A DNA stretch of 64,000 bases from Corallium rubrum. Lineage: Eukaryota > Cnidaria > Anthozoa > Scleralcyonacea > Coralliidae. The notes under the pieces are model-generated. The model did not search any database. It saw nothing but the letters and a program-made list of their open reading frames with translations, and was not told where the DNA came from. This document shows positions 1 to 11,410 of this stretch, one piece after another (the first letter of the stretch is position 1; each line of letters begins with the position of its first letter). The translations under genes and the position numbers were made by a program. Location of the stretch: assembly GCA_964035015.1 (NCBI GenBank), contig OZ036013.1, positions 2,857,001-2,921,000 on the forward strand, written 5' to 3'.

Positions 1-39
1 AGCAAGCCTGGGTAATTACAGTATTATCAGGTCTGGCCA

Positions 40-366
40 TTATGATTTCTCGAAGGTCGCTGTGGGACATCGCTCGTCACGCATGGTCCGTCCACACATG
101 TGCACCAATAAATAAATATTCAGATCACCATTTTCTCCAAGCTGAGGAATAAGAGTCTGGAGTACCTTTTCTCCATGCAGCGAGAAGCAGGTTTTGAGCT
201 GCTTTAGAAATACGTGCTGCTGCATATGATTGGCTGATACTAGCCACCCTGCTAAGTGGAGCTTGGTTAGAGGGTGAATTTCTCCCTGTTTTGTCAGCAA
301 GCCCGGAAAGTTGGGTAGCACAGCAGGGGTGGTGCTATACTCAGTTCTAAAAGAAGAGGGTACCAA
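40..366 (-). mobile_element. DIRS-like retroelement fragment (fossil)
   Basis: A short open stretch reads like the segment between reverse transcriptase and tyrosine recombinase in DIRS-type elements (motifs HPLTKLHLAGWLVS and FLKQLKTCFSLHGE). The resemblance is from memory of that family and is weak. It is an isolated, broken piece with no recognisable ends, lying just downstream of the gene at 514-3449. Nothing else is seen between 367 and 513. Confidence 0.35.
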
Positions 367-513
367 GGTTTAAAGATAGGCACGGCGATGACAATAACAC
401 GTGTTAAGACCAGATCCGTTTTACTAATATAAGACGTTTAAATACGCTGCGTAGGCCTGTTACGGTTGCGTTGGGTTGTTTTTGGTTGTTTTTCTCCCCC
501 CAAAAAATAAAAT

Positions 514-3449
514 TTAACTGAAAAATCCCTCGGAGAAATAGTCCCAGAAATAGCCAGTGTTTGAAAATCCCTCAGAGTCATATGGTATTTTCATTATTAA
601 ACTGACCTGAAGTTGCTCTGTTCCTGCCATGACATTCAAAGACGCTTGTTCTTCATCACTGTCTCCTTCAGTCAAGATCAACGGTAATTGCTCTGGTATT
701 GTTTGAACACCAGATAACAACAGCTGACTCTCACTGTCCAGAGTTAAATGCTGAGCTTTGGCTGACCTCTGAAGACTGTCCGAGACAATTGAATCTGCTG
801 AGTGTACACCGGTGTATACACTGCTTCTGGAATTAGCTGGTGCTGACTGGGAGCCACAAGAGATTTCATTGTGATTCAACTGAGGATTTTCAGAAGTAGA
901 AGACTGAGAAGTCATGTAAACATTTTCACAATTTTCATCCTGGATCACATCATGGGTGGGTGTGCATGTGGTAGTTTCAGAAGTTTCAATTCCATCACCA
1001 CCATTGTCCTTTGTCAGGCAGTCATCACTTGAGCAATCATTTTGGTTTGGAATTGTGCTGTTACATGTATCTTTGGAAGTATTTTTTAGGTGGACTTGTG
1101 GTTGGGTAATGGTTTTCCCCTCAGAAAAACCATCATGATCTAAATTATACAATCAAAAAATGCCATAGAATGCCAAAAACTTAAAATTACACATCATTGT
1201 CATGTCATTTGTGCTGTACATACTATATACATATAATTATACTGTAGCTAATTGATTCACTTATGTTAGTACATTCCTCATATTAACTGATTATACATTA
1301 GTTGTACAGTGGTTATCCTAATTGTAACTGTCTTTATAACCCTTTATACAGTATGAATACTGTCCTGGCAAGGTGCAACCTAAAACTACTAATTAATTGT
1401 ATTAATGAATTTGACTCTGACTGTCTAACACCAGACAATTTTATTTTTCAAGTGAGAACCTCTCTTAGAAAATATTTACCTTTAGACAGTTTAAATGAGC
1501 TTAGTTCTTCTTCTTCCATATCAACCATGATCAAGTTATATTCATCATTAATAGGATGGCTTCCTCTGGCCTTGTTTACTTTTGAACCCAAAAACAATGA
1601 TGGACTACAATTTTGAACTGGTGAATCATTTTCATTCACTAAGATACCTTGAACTTCAGGTGCTGTAAGATTATCTTTGTTGCTATAAAGTTTGCTATTT
1701 TCCAAACTATTAGTACTATCTGTACATTGCCTATCAGGGGAGTTGTTTTGCTTTCGTGTATGTTCAAACAGGACTTGGTTGTTACCTAAAATGAATCATT
1801 CACAAAATTATATATATTTTTGTGTCTACTGCACATGCACCAGTAGTTAAGGCCACCTGACATCCATTAGACTGGCCAAAACCCACCCCCTTTACTGTTT
1901 TACTCTGTCTTATATACTGTGCTAGACAATTTTAATCATCAATGATGTGAGAACCTTTAGTTTCTCCAGATACACACAGGGGTGGCACCAGAGGGGGCAG
2001 GGGGGCTACAGCCCCCCTGTCAGGGAATCCTAGCCCCCATTGGGGAAAATTAACAGATTTGTCGGGAAATGATCTGGAAGAAAAATGTATTTTTAACAAT
2101 TGGCAAAGAACTTTTTAACTGATTAAGCCAGACAAGTCAGTAATTAATGCTTTAATAGTGAAATAAAACTCCTTTAGAAACACAGGATACGGTATATATT
2201 GTGTAGAAGCCAACAGTATTAATAATTACAACACACAAAATTCCATTTTCTGTCTGCAATATTGAATGAAAATGGCAAAGGTTAATGACCACACTAGGTG
2301 TTCAACAAATATTTCTTTATTGATAGCATGAAAATAGGTGCTGTAGCTTGTCGGTTATTGTGACAAGTTTATGCGGAGAAGATGGAAAAAGCTATTCTAG
2401 ACATTCATATTTTGAAAATTTTCCAGGGGAGGATGCCCCCAGAGCCACCTTCTAGTCCCCCTACCAGGGACCGGTAAGGTCCCGACACAGGGGTACCCAG
2501 GGGGTAACCCTGTGTCGGGGAATTTCTGGCACCACCCCTGGATACACATACAAAAATCTCACAGCTTGTTAACAGGATATTTTTGCAACAAGCTTTTAGC
2601 AATCCAGTTAAGAAGTTGTGACTTTATCAAGCTGATACAAGCTTGTTGTAAAACTTGTAGCAAGTACTTCTTAAGTGCAGAGAGGATGGCTAACAAGATG
2701 TTGCAACAATTAACTTGTCACAAGTTTGTTGGAGTCATCAACCTTGTTACAAGTTATCAACAACTGGTTACAGACTTGTTAAGAAACTGGGAACAACCAG
2801 TGTAAATGCTACAACCAAGGGAATGGTAATTTGCAACAAATACTTGTAGCAAATTTAATTATGTAAAATAGCCATTTAAATAGATATTGTACTTTGTGGT
2901 CCTTTCCTTGTTTTTATAACGAAGGAAAATTCCCAATAAAAATTCCCAGACCTTTCGTTATCAATGACAAAAATATTATCTAACTTGTTTGTTAGATAAA
3001 GGCATACTATTTATTAGTGAAATTAAACACAAGCTCCTTTATATTTTATATTTCTTTATATTAAATGGTGGAAGTTTTAATATTTTATTTTAAAAGACAA
3101 AAATCTAACAAATAACCGTATGTCAACAACAATACACCAGAAATAGCCACATCGAGAAAGTTGAAGGGCTCTAACAAAACACGAAACAAGTCGAGTTTTT
3201 AAAACCCATTCAAAACAACCGTTGTATTGTTGCTTTTAAAAATACAACATGGCGTCCCACCTCTTGGACATGTTGGCTAAATATTCATTTCAAATAAAGT
3301 CGATATATCTTTAGAATTAATGTCTTAAATTGTCATGAAAGTACAACAATAAAAACAAATAGCTTACCACCATTGTAAGAACTAATTTTTTCTGCCCCTG
3401 AGTCTTCATCTGGGATCCCCTCAAACTGTCTTTGGCCCTGAGAAACCAT
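514..3449 (-). CDS. Unrecognised acidic Ser/Thr-rich protein, 3 exons
   Basis: Three exons join in a consistent frame: 3449-3368 (start MVSQGQRQFEGIPDEDSG), 1785-1480 and 1139-514, with GT/AG borders and phase 1 at both introns, giving about 337 residues. The product is hydrophilic and rich in Ser, Thr, Asn, Asp and Glu, with no membrane segment, zinc finger or catalytic motif. It has an acidic patch (VDMEEEEL) and an aromatic C-terminus (GYFWDYFSEGFFS) that could be a short interaction motif. I do not recognise the family. The start is the first ATG of the exon and fits the upstream CpG-rich region. The gene is head to head with the BICRA-like gene. Intron 1 carries a hAT-type insertion (1977-2540). 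It may be a nuclear or signalling adaptor, but that is a guess from composition only. Confidence 0.72.
1977..2540. mobile_element. Non-autonomous hAT-like element, 564 bp
   Basis: Terminal inverted repeats CAGGGGTGGCACCAG / CTGGCACCACCCCTG are flanked by an 8-bp target duplication GATACACA (1969-1976 and 2541-2548). An 8-bp duplication and CA..TG ends are typical of hAT transposons. No transposase reading frame is seen. It lies in intron 1 of the minus-strand gene. Confidence 0.85.
2549..2850. repeat. Diverged relative of the ACGCGTAAAAATC element
   Basis: It begins ACAAAAATCTCACAGCTTGTTAACA and is full of GTTGTAACAAGTTG-type words, like the elements at 9549 and 21373. The right end is unclear, so the borders are approximate. 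Confidence 0.4.
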
Positions 3450-4074
3450 GATGGCGCCCCGAAGTTTTTTTCATTGAATCAAAGAGGAAGTCACTGCGCG
3501 CGACATCCACGCGCGGGATCCACGTTTCCCGCAACACACGAAACCGCTAACGTTAAAATACCAAGAAAACTTCAAAAAAGTTTTGGCAAACACACCAAAA
3601 CTAACAAAGAACTTTTTTTTAAAAAAAATGGGGAGTTAAAAGAATTTTTTAATAGTAAACTGTTTTTTGGGAAACAGCAACCAGCTTGTTAGTCAAAACC
3701 TCACTGATCAGCTACAAATTTAAATTAGATTGACGTATTTTGGGGTTTTTTAAAAAGCGAGTAAAAGTCAAACGGAAAAACTATGTTTTCAAGTTTGAGA
3801 AAAATATTAGTGTATTTGAAATTACCAAGAAAATTTAATCGAAAACGCAAATGAGTGGGTGGGTTCGTGGAAAACGCGCGGAAGTGATATGACGTCATAT
3901 TATCAGGGCCGGGCGTCCCCGCATCGTATTGGCTGGAATCGAATTCTAGTGGCGCTGGTCGCGTGAGAGCGGCTTTGAATTTTGGCCTAGAAACTCTTGG
4001 GAAACAGGCACTTTGGACAAGTTAGAGAGAGAAACAGGCCCTGGACTATCTGGGGGTACAACGGGAAATCCACG
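3450..4074. promoter_or_regulatory. Divergent promoter region with a CRE palindrome
   Basis: This lies between the start of the minus-strand gene (3449) and the presumed 5' UTR exon of the BICRA-like gene, whose donor is at 4074/4075. It holds a perfect TGACGTCA site (3890-3897) and a CpG-richer stretch (3870-3970). I see no clear TATA box. A shared bidirectional promoter is inferred from the geometry. Confidence 0.6.
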
Positions 4075-4495
4075 GTAGGTCATTGCTTGGCGATCAGCAT
4101 TAGAAATTTAGACATCGGTTTGACTCTATTCACGGCGTGCTTCTTGGCCGAGCCGTATATCGACCGATAATAAGTATTTAGCTAGTAAACATCAAGTTTT
4201 TGACACCAAAGAATAGCAAAACAGTTACCCTGTCACAAAAACTCTTCGACTTAAACAATTTTGCCGTAATTTCGAGGGATTTTCAGACTTCCTTCGCTGT
4301 GATGCTGGTGACGAGCGAAATCGACTCGAGAAAGTCTCGACTTCGTGGCTTATTTTTTCGTGGATTCAAAACACCGAATGTATTTTACTAATCTTCTGAT
4401 GTTTCTCCTCGTTTTGGAGATCTTCGTTGCTCGTCTTCTGTCTAAAAACTGACGCTTTTTGTATTTTCAGAAAATGCGGTGGGCTCACTTGTGCA

Positions 4496-7400
4496 ATGGA
4501 TGATGGGAAATGTTTATTGGACGTGATCAGGTATAAATTAACATAATTATAAAATCAAAAAATTCAACGTTGTGCGTTTTCCGGGTTCATTTTCACTTGT
4601 TTGATCCCAAATTTTTGTCTAAAATTTAGTGATCCGCAAGCACTCAAAGAGTTTTTTCGTAGTACAAGTCAAGTAAGTGAAAATTTAACACAATTTGACA
4701 TATTTTCCCTTATAAATATTTAGGTATGTACTATATTTATATACCCCCACCATAGGGGAATGGTTTATATAGAGTATATTACACAGTGGTGCAAACATAT
4801 GAATTTTATCTTCGAGTGGGGGAAAACACTATTTTACGAATGAGTGTAGCGAATGAGTAAAATATTGTTTTTGCCACGAGAAGATAAAATTCATATCTTC
4901 AAGCCACCGTGTAATGTTCTTTTCATCATATAGATTCAATGCAAAAAGCGGTAAAATTCTAAATGACATCATCGATATCTTCTGTATATAATAAAAGGTG
5001 CATATCCTGAATAATTTGATAAATTTAAATTTCACATTTTTATTTTGAAATAGATTGCATTTGTTGATAGTGAAGCATCACCTATTAAAAGTGAAAATGT
5101 GTACAGTAAAAAAGTTGAACTAAAAGTACATGTAAGTCATTAAAATAATCTTTATAATATAAATAAGTTTTGTGGAAACACCACGTAAAATATTTATTTG
5201 CTAAGCTTTCAGGCTGTTGACTCAGGCCTTCGTCAGAGCAATAACAATAGCTGTTGGGTCATGTAATATTTAATAAAATAAATATTAGAAAGCTTAGGAA
5301 ATATATATTTTACATGGTGTTTCCACAAAAGTTATTTATATTACATTATTGCCATGAAAACTTTCAAAGAATTAAAATAATCTTTGCTGTGCTGATTTTT
5401 ACTTTTTTAAAACAAGATTCTGACAAAAGATAACTTAATGTTGATAAGTAAGACACTTTTTTAAATATAAATGAAAATAGAAGCAGAATAACTTGGAGTA
5501 ACTTTCATTTTCTGTTTTTGTTTTTAGGAGGAAAGTACTTTTCATGATGTTATAAGAGATGACACTCCTAGCTATAGTGTTGCTAAGCAAGCCACAACTA
5601 TCCATTCATCTAAATCGACTCCAAATTCTAGTACACTGCTACAACAACAACAACAACAACGACAGCAGCAAACAAAACCATTAGTTCATTTCTCCTACTC
5701 TCGTACTCCAGATTTAAATTTACATCCATCATCTTTCACATCACACATCAACTCACCTGCCAAAAATGGTATACCAGCAAGTGTCAGTTCACATGTCTCT
5801 CATTTGCCTTATTCTGCAAGAAATGAGTTGGGAGGAAGCACTATTAATACTTTGCTAAGCCAAAACAACCTTAACGTGCAAAATACTGCATCAAATACTC
5901 AAACAGTGTCCATTTTATCAGCTGGTAAAGAACCAGTAGCTTCAACAAGAACAAGTTATAATGCAAACACACCAATTTCATTTTCATTTGGAGATACAAG
6001 TAATGCAAGGAATATACGATCTAGTGGCACCCCACTAGTGTCATTAGAAAAACCAGTAGTGACAACATTAAAACAAACCATTGGTCAGCCAGTTCAATTG
6101 AAAGCATCACCATCACAACTGGTTTCTGGTATTGTACCAGGAGCAACCTCTCAAAACCGAACACCAAATGTGAAAGGTACACTGCAACCCTTGAGACCCA
6201 AGAAAATTGTTCCTCGGCCATTAACACAACAGAATGTGACAACAGTGGTCTCAGGTGAACAAAATTCTGGTGTACAAGGTAACTTGCTTACTCAGGGAGT
6301 AAAGGGAAAGGTTGTTGCACCCGTGAAAGGGCAGCCATTGATTGCAATTCAACCAAAGCTGATTATTGCAGCTCAACCAAATGTTGGAAGTAGTGGTATT
6401 GGTAACAATAGCACCTTAGGCATAGGAAAACCAAGTCAAACTTTGACAGGAAATTTCACAATTGGTTCAAAACTACAAAACCAGGTGTTGAGCTCACTTG
6501 CTGTTCAACAATCGAAGTCTGGTATTCAGAATGGAAACCATGCAACTCAAAGTAAAGTATCTTTGACAAACCTGGTGCAACTGCAACCAAAACAAATTGC
6601 ACCAAAACCTGACCAGTCTATTGGGTATCAAGTGACAGCTAAGCCAAGTATTCTCCAGGGACAGTCACAGATCCAGCAACAGTTAGTTCAGAGTCTCCTT
6701 GCTCAAACACAGCAAAGCCAATCCCAGTTTGCCTTGCAGACTAGTCTTGGTACTGTACTAAAGGATGACAAACAGAGTTGTGATAAACAGCAGGAGAGCT
6801 TGGTACAACAGCAGAATCAGTTGAAGGAACTGCTTCAAAGAAAACACATGCTTCAACAGGCTATGCAAGTACGGAGAGTACAGCAACAACAGAACAGTTC
6901 AAGTGTAAAACAAGTTGGTAGTATCAGTGGAGAAAGCCTCACTGGGACAAAATCTGTGAGTCAAAGTTCTCCATTGCAATCACTGATAAATAGTAGCCTA
7001 ACTGCAGGTCAAGCACAACCAAAGCTACCACCAACCACTTCCACAAATACAAGTGTGAGCTTGGCTAGTCAAGTGAAGAATGCCATCAATGCCAAACAAC
7101 TGCAGCAATTTTTAGAAAAGAATCCAGTGCTGGCCCAACAACTAAAGCTACTTAACTTGAAACAGGCTAACATTCCTGAAAATGTAACTACTTCGTCTTC
7201 AAGCACTGCTTCTCCAGTTAAAAACATAGTCCAGTTACAGAAACCTGGAAAACCAGCAGTGACTGCAGTTAGTCAGGTCTCAGTTGCTCCACCCAAGAAA
7301 TTGGTAGTCACCACATCAGCAACTCAACCACTTGTTATTAATCAAGCTCAAAAAACAGATCCAAAACCTCAGGCTCATCAAAAGGTTTTAATAGTCCAAC

Positions 7401-10326
7401 AGGCAAGCACTGGGGCTACAACTGCACCTGTTGGTCAGCCCAGAGTATTGCTGCAGACAAAAGAAGGACGGCCAATATTACTGTCTCAAGAACAGTTCAG
7501 GCAGATACAGCAACAACTGGCAAGCAAAAATCTAAGTATTCAAGGAAAACTGGTTACTACAACAACTACTACTACAACAACAAAACCACAAATTGTGGTA
7601 AAGCCAAATGACCCACCAACCACCAGTACACACAAGGTACAGTGCACGCATGGCAAACTTTAAGATCAAAACTTTCCCCAACATTTTATAAGTCAATGCT
7701 AAAATTAGGACAAGAATTAATTACTGTACATCATCGTCACACCCCCAAATTTAGTGTATATGTACAACTTTACTTTTATAGTTTGTTCCACTGCTGGATT
7801 TAGGACAGGGTGGACTGGCCCCAGGGCCCCCCCACAAAATGTTTAAGGGGGGGCCTCCACAGAAATGTCTTGAAAGTTCAAAAAAATAGGTGTTGAAATG
7901 AAAAAAAATCTTGAGAGCCCAAAATATGAGTCAAAAACAACACAAAAGATATATGGATGATATATAGGGTCACTTCTAAAAGTGTATACTATGATGATTA
8001 ATTGATTATGATAGATTGAGTTGACAAGTTGTTATTGTAAACCTGATTCAGTGTGTGAATTGTGACTTTGAAGTTGACTATGTAACTTAGCATACATTCA
8101 GAAATAGAATTGATATATTGTGCTGGTCAGTGACTGCCCAGGGCCCTCCAGTCCTAAATCCAGCGCTGGTTTGTTCATCTTGGCACTAATATAGAAGAGA
8201 CCACTCAGTCAAGGCTAGGGGTGAATGGGTTAATAATACTGAACAGAGCAGCTCCAATTAAGCAACCCTTTTATTATTTTACTTTATTAATGCCAGATGA
8301 TTTTACTTGTCAAAAAGAGATTGGGTTACCCTTAGCAAGCCTAAACAGCAATGAGTTAACCATTACTGGTACTGAACATATCCATCAAGTATTAAATTGT
8401 TCCCTCCACACTGTTTTTTCTTCACAGGCCAGCCCAAAAGTAACACCCGCAACAAAAACAACAACTAAGGTCAAACAGGTAGAAGCAATGGCCTACATTT
8501 CTCAATTATCTACTGTATGCTGCTCATTTTGCAGCTCATTTTTCAACAATGCTAATCTTTTATAGGAAGTAACAAAAGGAGTAAAACGACCAGTAAAACC
8601 TGTTGAAAGTGAGGAATCAAAATTGATAAAGAGGTACAAATAACAACACAAACTCTTAGCTGGGTTTGACTGATATTGTCACCATAATCATTTGCATTCA
8701 CATATGGTTAATTAATATTTTTTTACCAACAAATTTTTTTAATAAGATCCAATGTGGGATTACATATAACATTCAAATACAAATAGTATATTACATATAA
8801 AATTATTATTATACAAATAATAAATAAATTATTAATATACAAAGTATATTACATATTACATATTATATATACAAATATTATATATGGTTAATTAATTATG
8901 TCTGTATATTTATGGAATACTGTATATTCATACTGTATATTCATGTTCAAATTTTACTTTATTAAAGGATGAAGGGTGCTATACAAAATGACCAGAATGA
9001 TGTTTCCTTCCTTGATATACACAAACCTTTCAAAACTCTCAAAGATGCCACCAAAAGTCTTGCACCATTTCATGTCTTCTCAGAGCCTGATCCTAATCCA
9101 GAAATGCAATGGAAAGGTATAAATGGCGAACTTTGGAATACTTACAGACTTTATAACTACACTTACTGTAGTCACGTGGTTACCACTGAGGTGATTTTCT
9201 CATACTTTCATTTTTCTTTTCAGCGAACTTGTTGCTTGATAAACTTGCTGTACAACTCACTAACAAAAGTGATCGCATGATCAACAAATACAGACAGTTG
9301 TTGTTTGGTGACATGCAGGTTAGTGCTATTCTGTATTAGCCAAACTCATATGTTTACAGTACATATGTAAGACAGTTGATGTCAACAGTCAGCCTCATTT
9401 TTCTCCCAGAGAAATGTTTCTTCTGCTGAGCTGGTAATGGTAAACAGAATATTCCTAGCTGATGAAAAGATTGCTCTGATGAATGAGAAGAAAACAATAT
9501 TGGAAGGTACTGTACCTTAAATCATTTGTATCAACATGGTACTACTACACGCGTAAAAATCTCACAAGTTGTTACATCATTGTTACCTGAACAATGCTGT
9601 AACGTTATCATGTGTGAACAACCTTGATGAATTAACAATATTGTTCATCATTGTTTCATCATGTGTTGTTCAGCCTTGTTACATGTACTTCATCATGCTG
9701 TATCATGTGCGAACAACGTTGTTGGCTATAAAAATGTGCTGTTAGAACAACTTGTTCATGACTGTTGATTTATCTGTGAACAAGTTCGACAACATTGTTC
9801 ACGCCTGTTAACAACCGTGAACAATTTGCGTTTTTATGCGTGTACATGCAACTATAATGATTGTGATCTATAGCAACAATACCATTATGATAGCTCCTTG
9901 GACCATCAAATTTCAAACCTTAATTTCTGTTTCGTTTCGTTTTGTTTTGATTTGATTTGTTTTGTTTTGTTTTGTTTTGTTTCAGAAGCCCGAAACATGG
10001 CTCAGTCAGTTGGAGCAAAGTCTTCGCACATCAAAGATGAAAGCAGTTTAGCTGCTCTAGGCATCAACTCCACTGCAAGTGACACCAGTAACTTGGAAGT
10101 AAGCAGAAGCGAACTGTCATTGAGGTTATTTCCAAACTCAACCATTGTAGTTGATGATGACAACAGCTCACAAATGGATACTTCTGAAGCTCAGCCAATT
10201 GATATAATGGACGACTCACCTTCACCAATGTCTTCAGCTAACAGTTTTCTGACCCATTTATCCACACCGAATTCTGAGTTAGGTTCACCACAGAGAACTT
10301 CTAATTACGCACATGACCCAAGTTGA
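4496..10326 (+). CDS. BICRA-like: BICRA/GLTSCR1-like ncBAF (GBAF) chromatin-remodelling subunit
   Basis: Ten coding exons: 4496-4530, 4630-4672, 5054-5131, 5528-7636, 8428-8478, 8566-8633, 8968-9116, 9224-9318, 9410-9506 and 9986-10326. All have GT/AG borders and matching phases, giving about 1021 residues. An untranslated exon ends near 4074, and the start exon begins at 4471. The N-terminus MDDGKCLLDVISDPQAL matches the human GLTSCR1/BICRA start. Residues about 796-908 form the GLTSCR1 domain (FHVFSEPDPNPEMQW, then KSDRMINKYRQLLF and SSAELVMVNRIFLADE). The 703-codon central exon is low-complexity, rich in Gln, Thr, Ser and Val with a poly-Gln run, as in vertebrate BICRA. In the known family the protein replaces BAF/PBAF-specific subunits in the BRD9-containing non-canonical SWI/SNF complex and acts in the nucleus. 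The C-terminus is acidic. Whether it is orthologous to BICRA or BICRAL cannot be told, because that duplication is vertebrate. Confidence 0.93.
4798..4897 (+). other. Long hairpin H1 with opposed GA/GA steps
   Basis: ATATGAATTTTATCTTC pairs with GAAGATAAAATTCATAT. Inside this, GA at 4814-4815 faces GA at 4878-4879, followed by paired GTG/CAC. A further TTTTAC/GTAAAA stem is again followed by GA facing GA. It lies in an intron of the BICRA-like gene. See the hairpin-class finding. Confidence 0.75.
5155..5350. repeat. Foldback repeat with GTGGAAACACCACGTAAAA arms
   Basis: Arms ATAAGTTTTGTGGAAACACC and GGTGTTTCCACAAAAGTTAT face each other around a TGACGAAGGCC-containing core. Related copies are at 12885-12955 (arms only) and 45813-45925 (left arm and core). 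It lies in an intron of the BICRA-like gene. Confidence 0.75.
7789..8168. mobile_element. Non-autonomous hAT-like element, 380 bp
   Basis: Ends CACTGCTGGATTTAGGAC and GTCCTAAATCCAGCGCTG are inverted repeats with one or two mismatches. The 8-bp target duplication GTTTGTTC is exact (7781-7788 and 8169-8176). It lies in the intron after the large Gln-rich exon of the BICRA-like gene. It has no coding content. Confidence 0.88.
9549..9841. mobile_element. ACGCGTAAAAATC terminal-repeat element, short copy
   Basis: It starts ACGCGTAAAAATCTCACAAG and ends in the near-complement GTTTTTATGCGTGT. The interior consists of GAACAACNTTGTT-type words. The same ends bound the much larger copy at 21373-22383. 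It lies in a BICRA-like intron. Confidence 0.7.
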
Positions 10327-10468
10327 TAGCTTATTGTGACTTGTATAGTATCAGTATTCTGATTTACTTGTAAACCCCAAGGAAGAACAGATGTGTGTCC
10401 AAAAAATACTGTGCTTTGTACTTTACCATTTGATTAAACTAAGATGGTAATCTTACAGGGCTAGGTAC

Positions 10469-11018
10469 AATAAACACATGTAAATATTTATCCAGACTTG
10501 GACAGGCCATTGTACAGCACCATTTTCCATTGGAACGGTAGGCAGCTTATTGTTCCACAATACTCAGCTATTGACCTATTGTTCTACCACAAATAATGGC
10601 CAATCCAAGGCTGTATTTACCAGTATCACTCCAATATTGACAATGGGTTTTTTCCTATTCTATTTTCTCTACTACAACCTTAATGTGGGGAGCTATTTGG
10701 TTAACATTGGAGTGAAATTGGCATAGACCTATTGCATTGTTACAGGTGATATTTTGGCTAACATTTAAGTATGTATACATCTGTTATGTTGAGTTCAACA
10801 GCCTAGCAAAGGCAGCGATCAAATCTTACAAGTACTGAACAACTTAATTTATTATTTAGTCTCTAGGCTTATCCATTAACGTTACATACTAAGTGCGGTG
10901 TTCGTGTAATTGTCTATACTGTTCATATATTATGTTATTCTTTGTAAACTATGCAATTATAATGCAGTGGTAATGCAAGTGTAAATAAAACACCAACACA
11001 ATCGTGGTTATGTTTATT
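10469..11018. terminator. Facing poly(A) signals of two convergent genes
   Basis: For the plus-strand BICRA-like gene, AATAAA occurs at 10469-10474 and 10984-10989. For the minus-strand APH-1 gene, AATAAA (TTTATT on plus) is at 11013-11018, with another at 11218-11223. The 3' UTRs probably meet or overlap here. Otherwise 10327-11410 is untranslated sequence, with an inverted repeat pair at about 11080-11102 and 11277-11300. Confidence 0.6.
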
Positions 11019-11410
11019 TAAAGGGAATTAGCAAACTGAAGTTGAAATAACTCGTGAAATGGTAATCGTTCGAGATTTCAGTTTGTTTGATATGTAAATG
11101 AGAAGGTCTCTAACGTCATATACTGTAACCATTCAGGGTAAAGCGTTTTCATGCACATTGCAAAATCATTTCTACCTCCATGATTGCTAAACATGAAATG
11201 TTCAGTGCTGCAAGAAGTTTTATTAACTAAAGACACTTGGAGATATATATTAAACGGTTATGTCGTCAAGGACCGTGTCATTTACATATCAAACAAATTG
11301 AAATACAGTATCTTGAAAATGAATGATGTGGAAAAGTACGTTGTAAAAGGTCTTTCAAATTAGACAAACTTAATATCACCATGTATATACACCATTTTCC
11401 CCACGATACT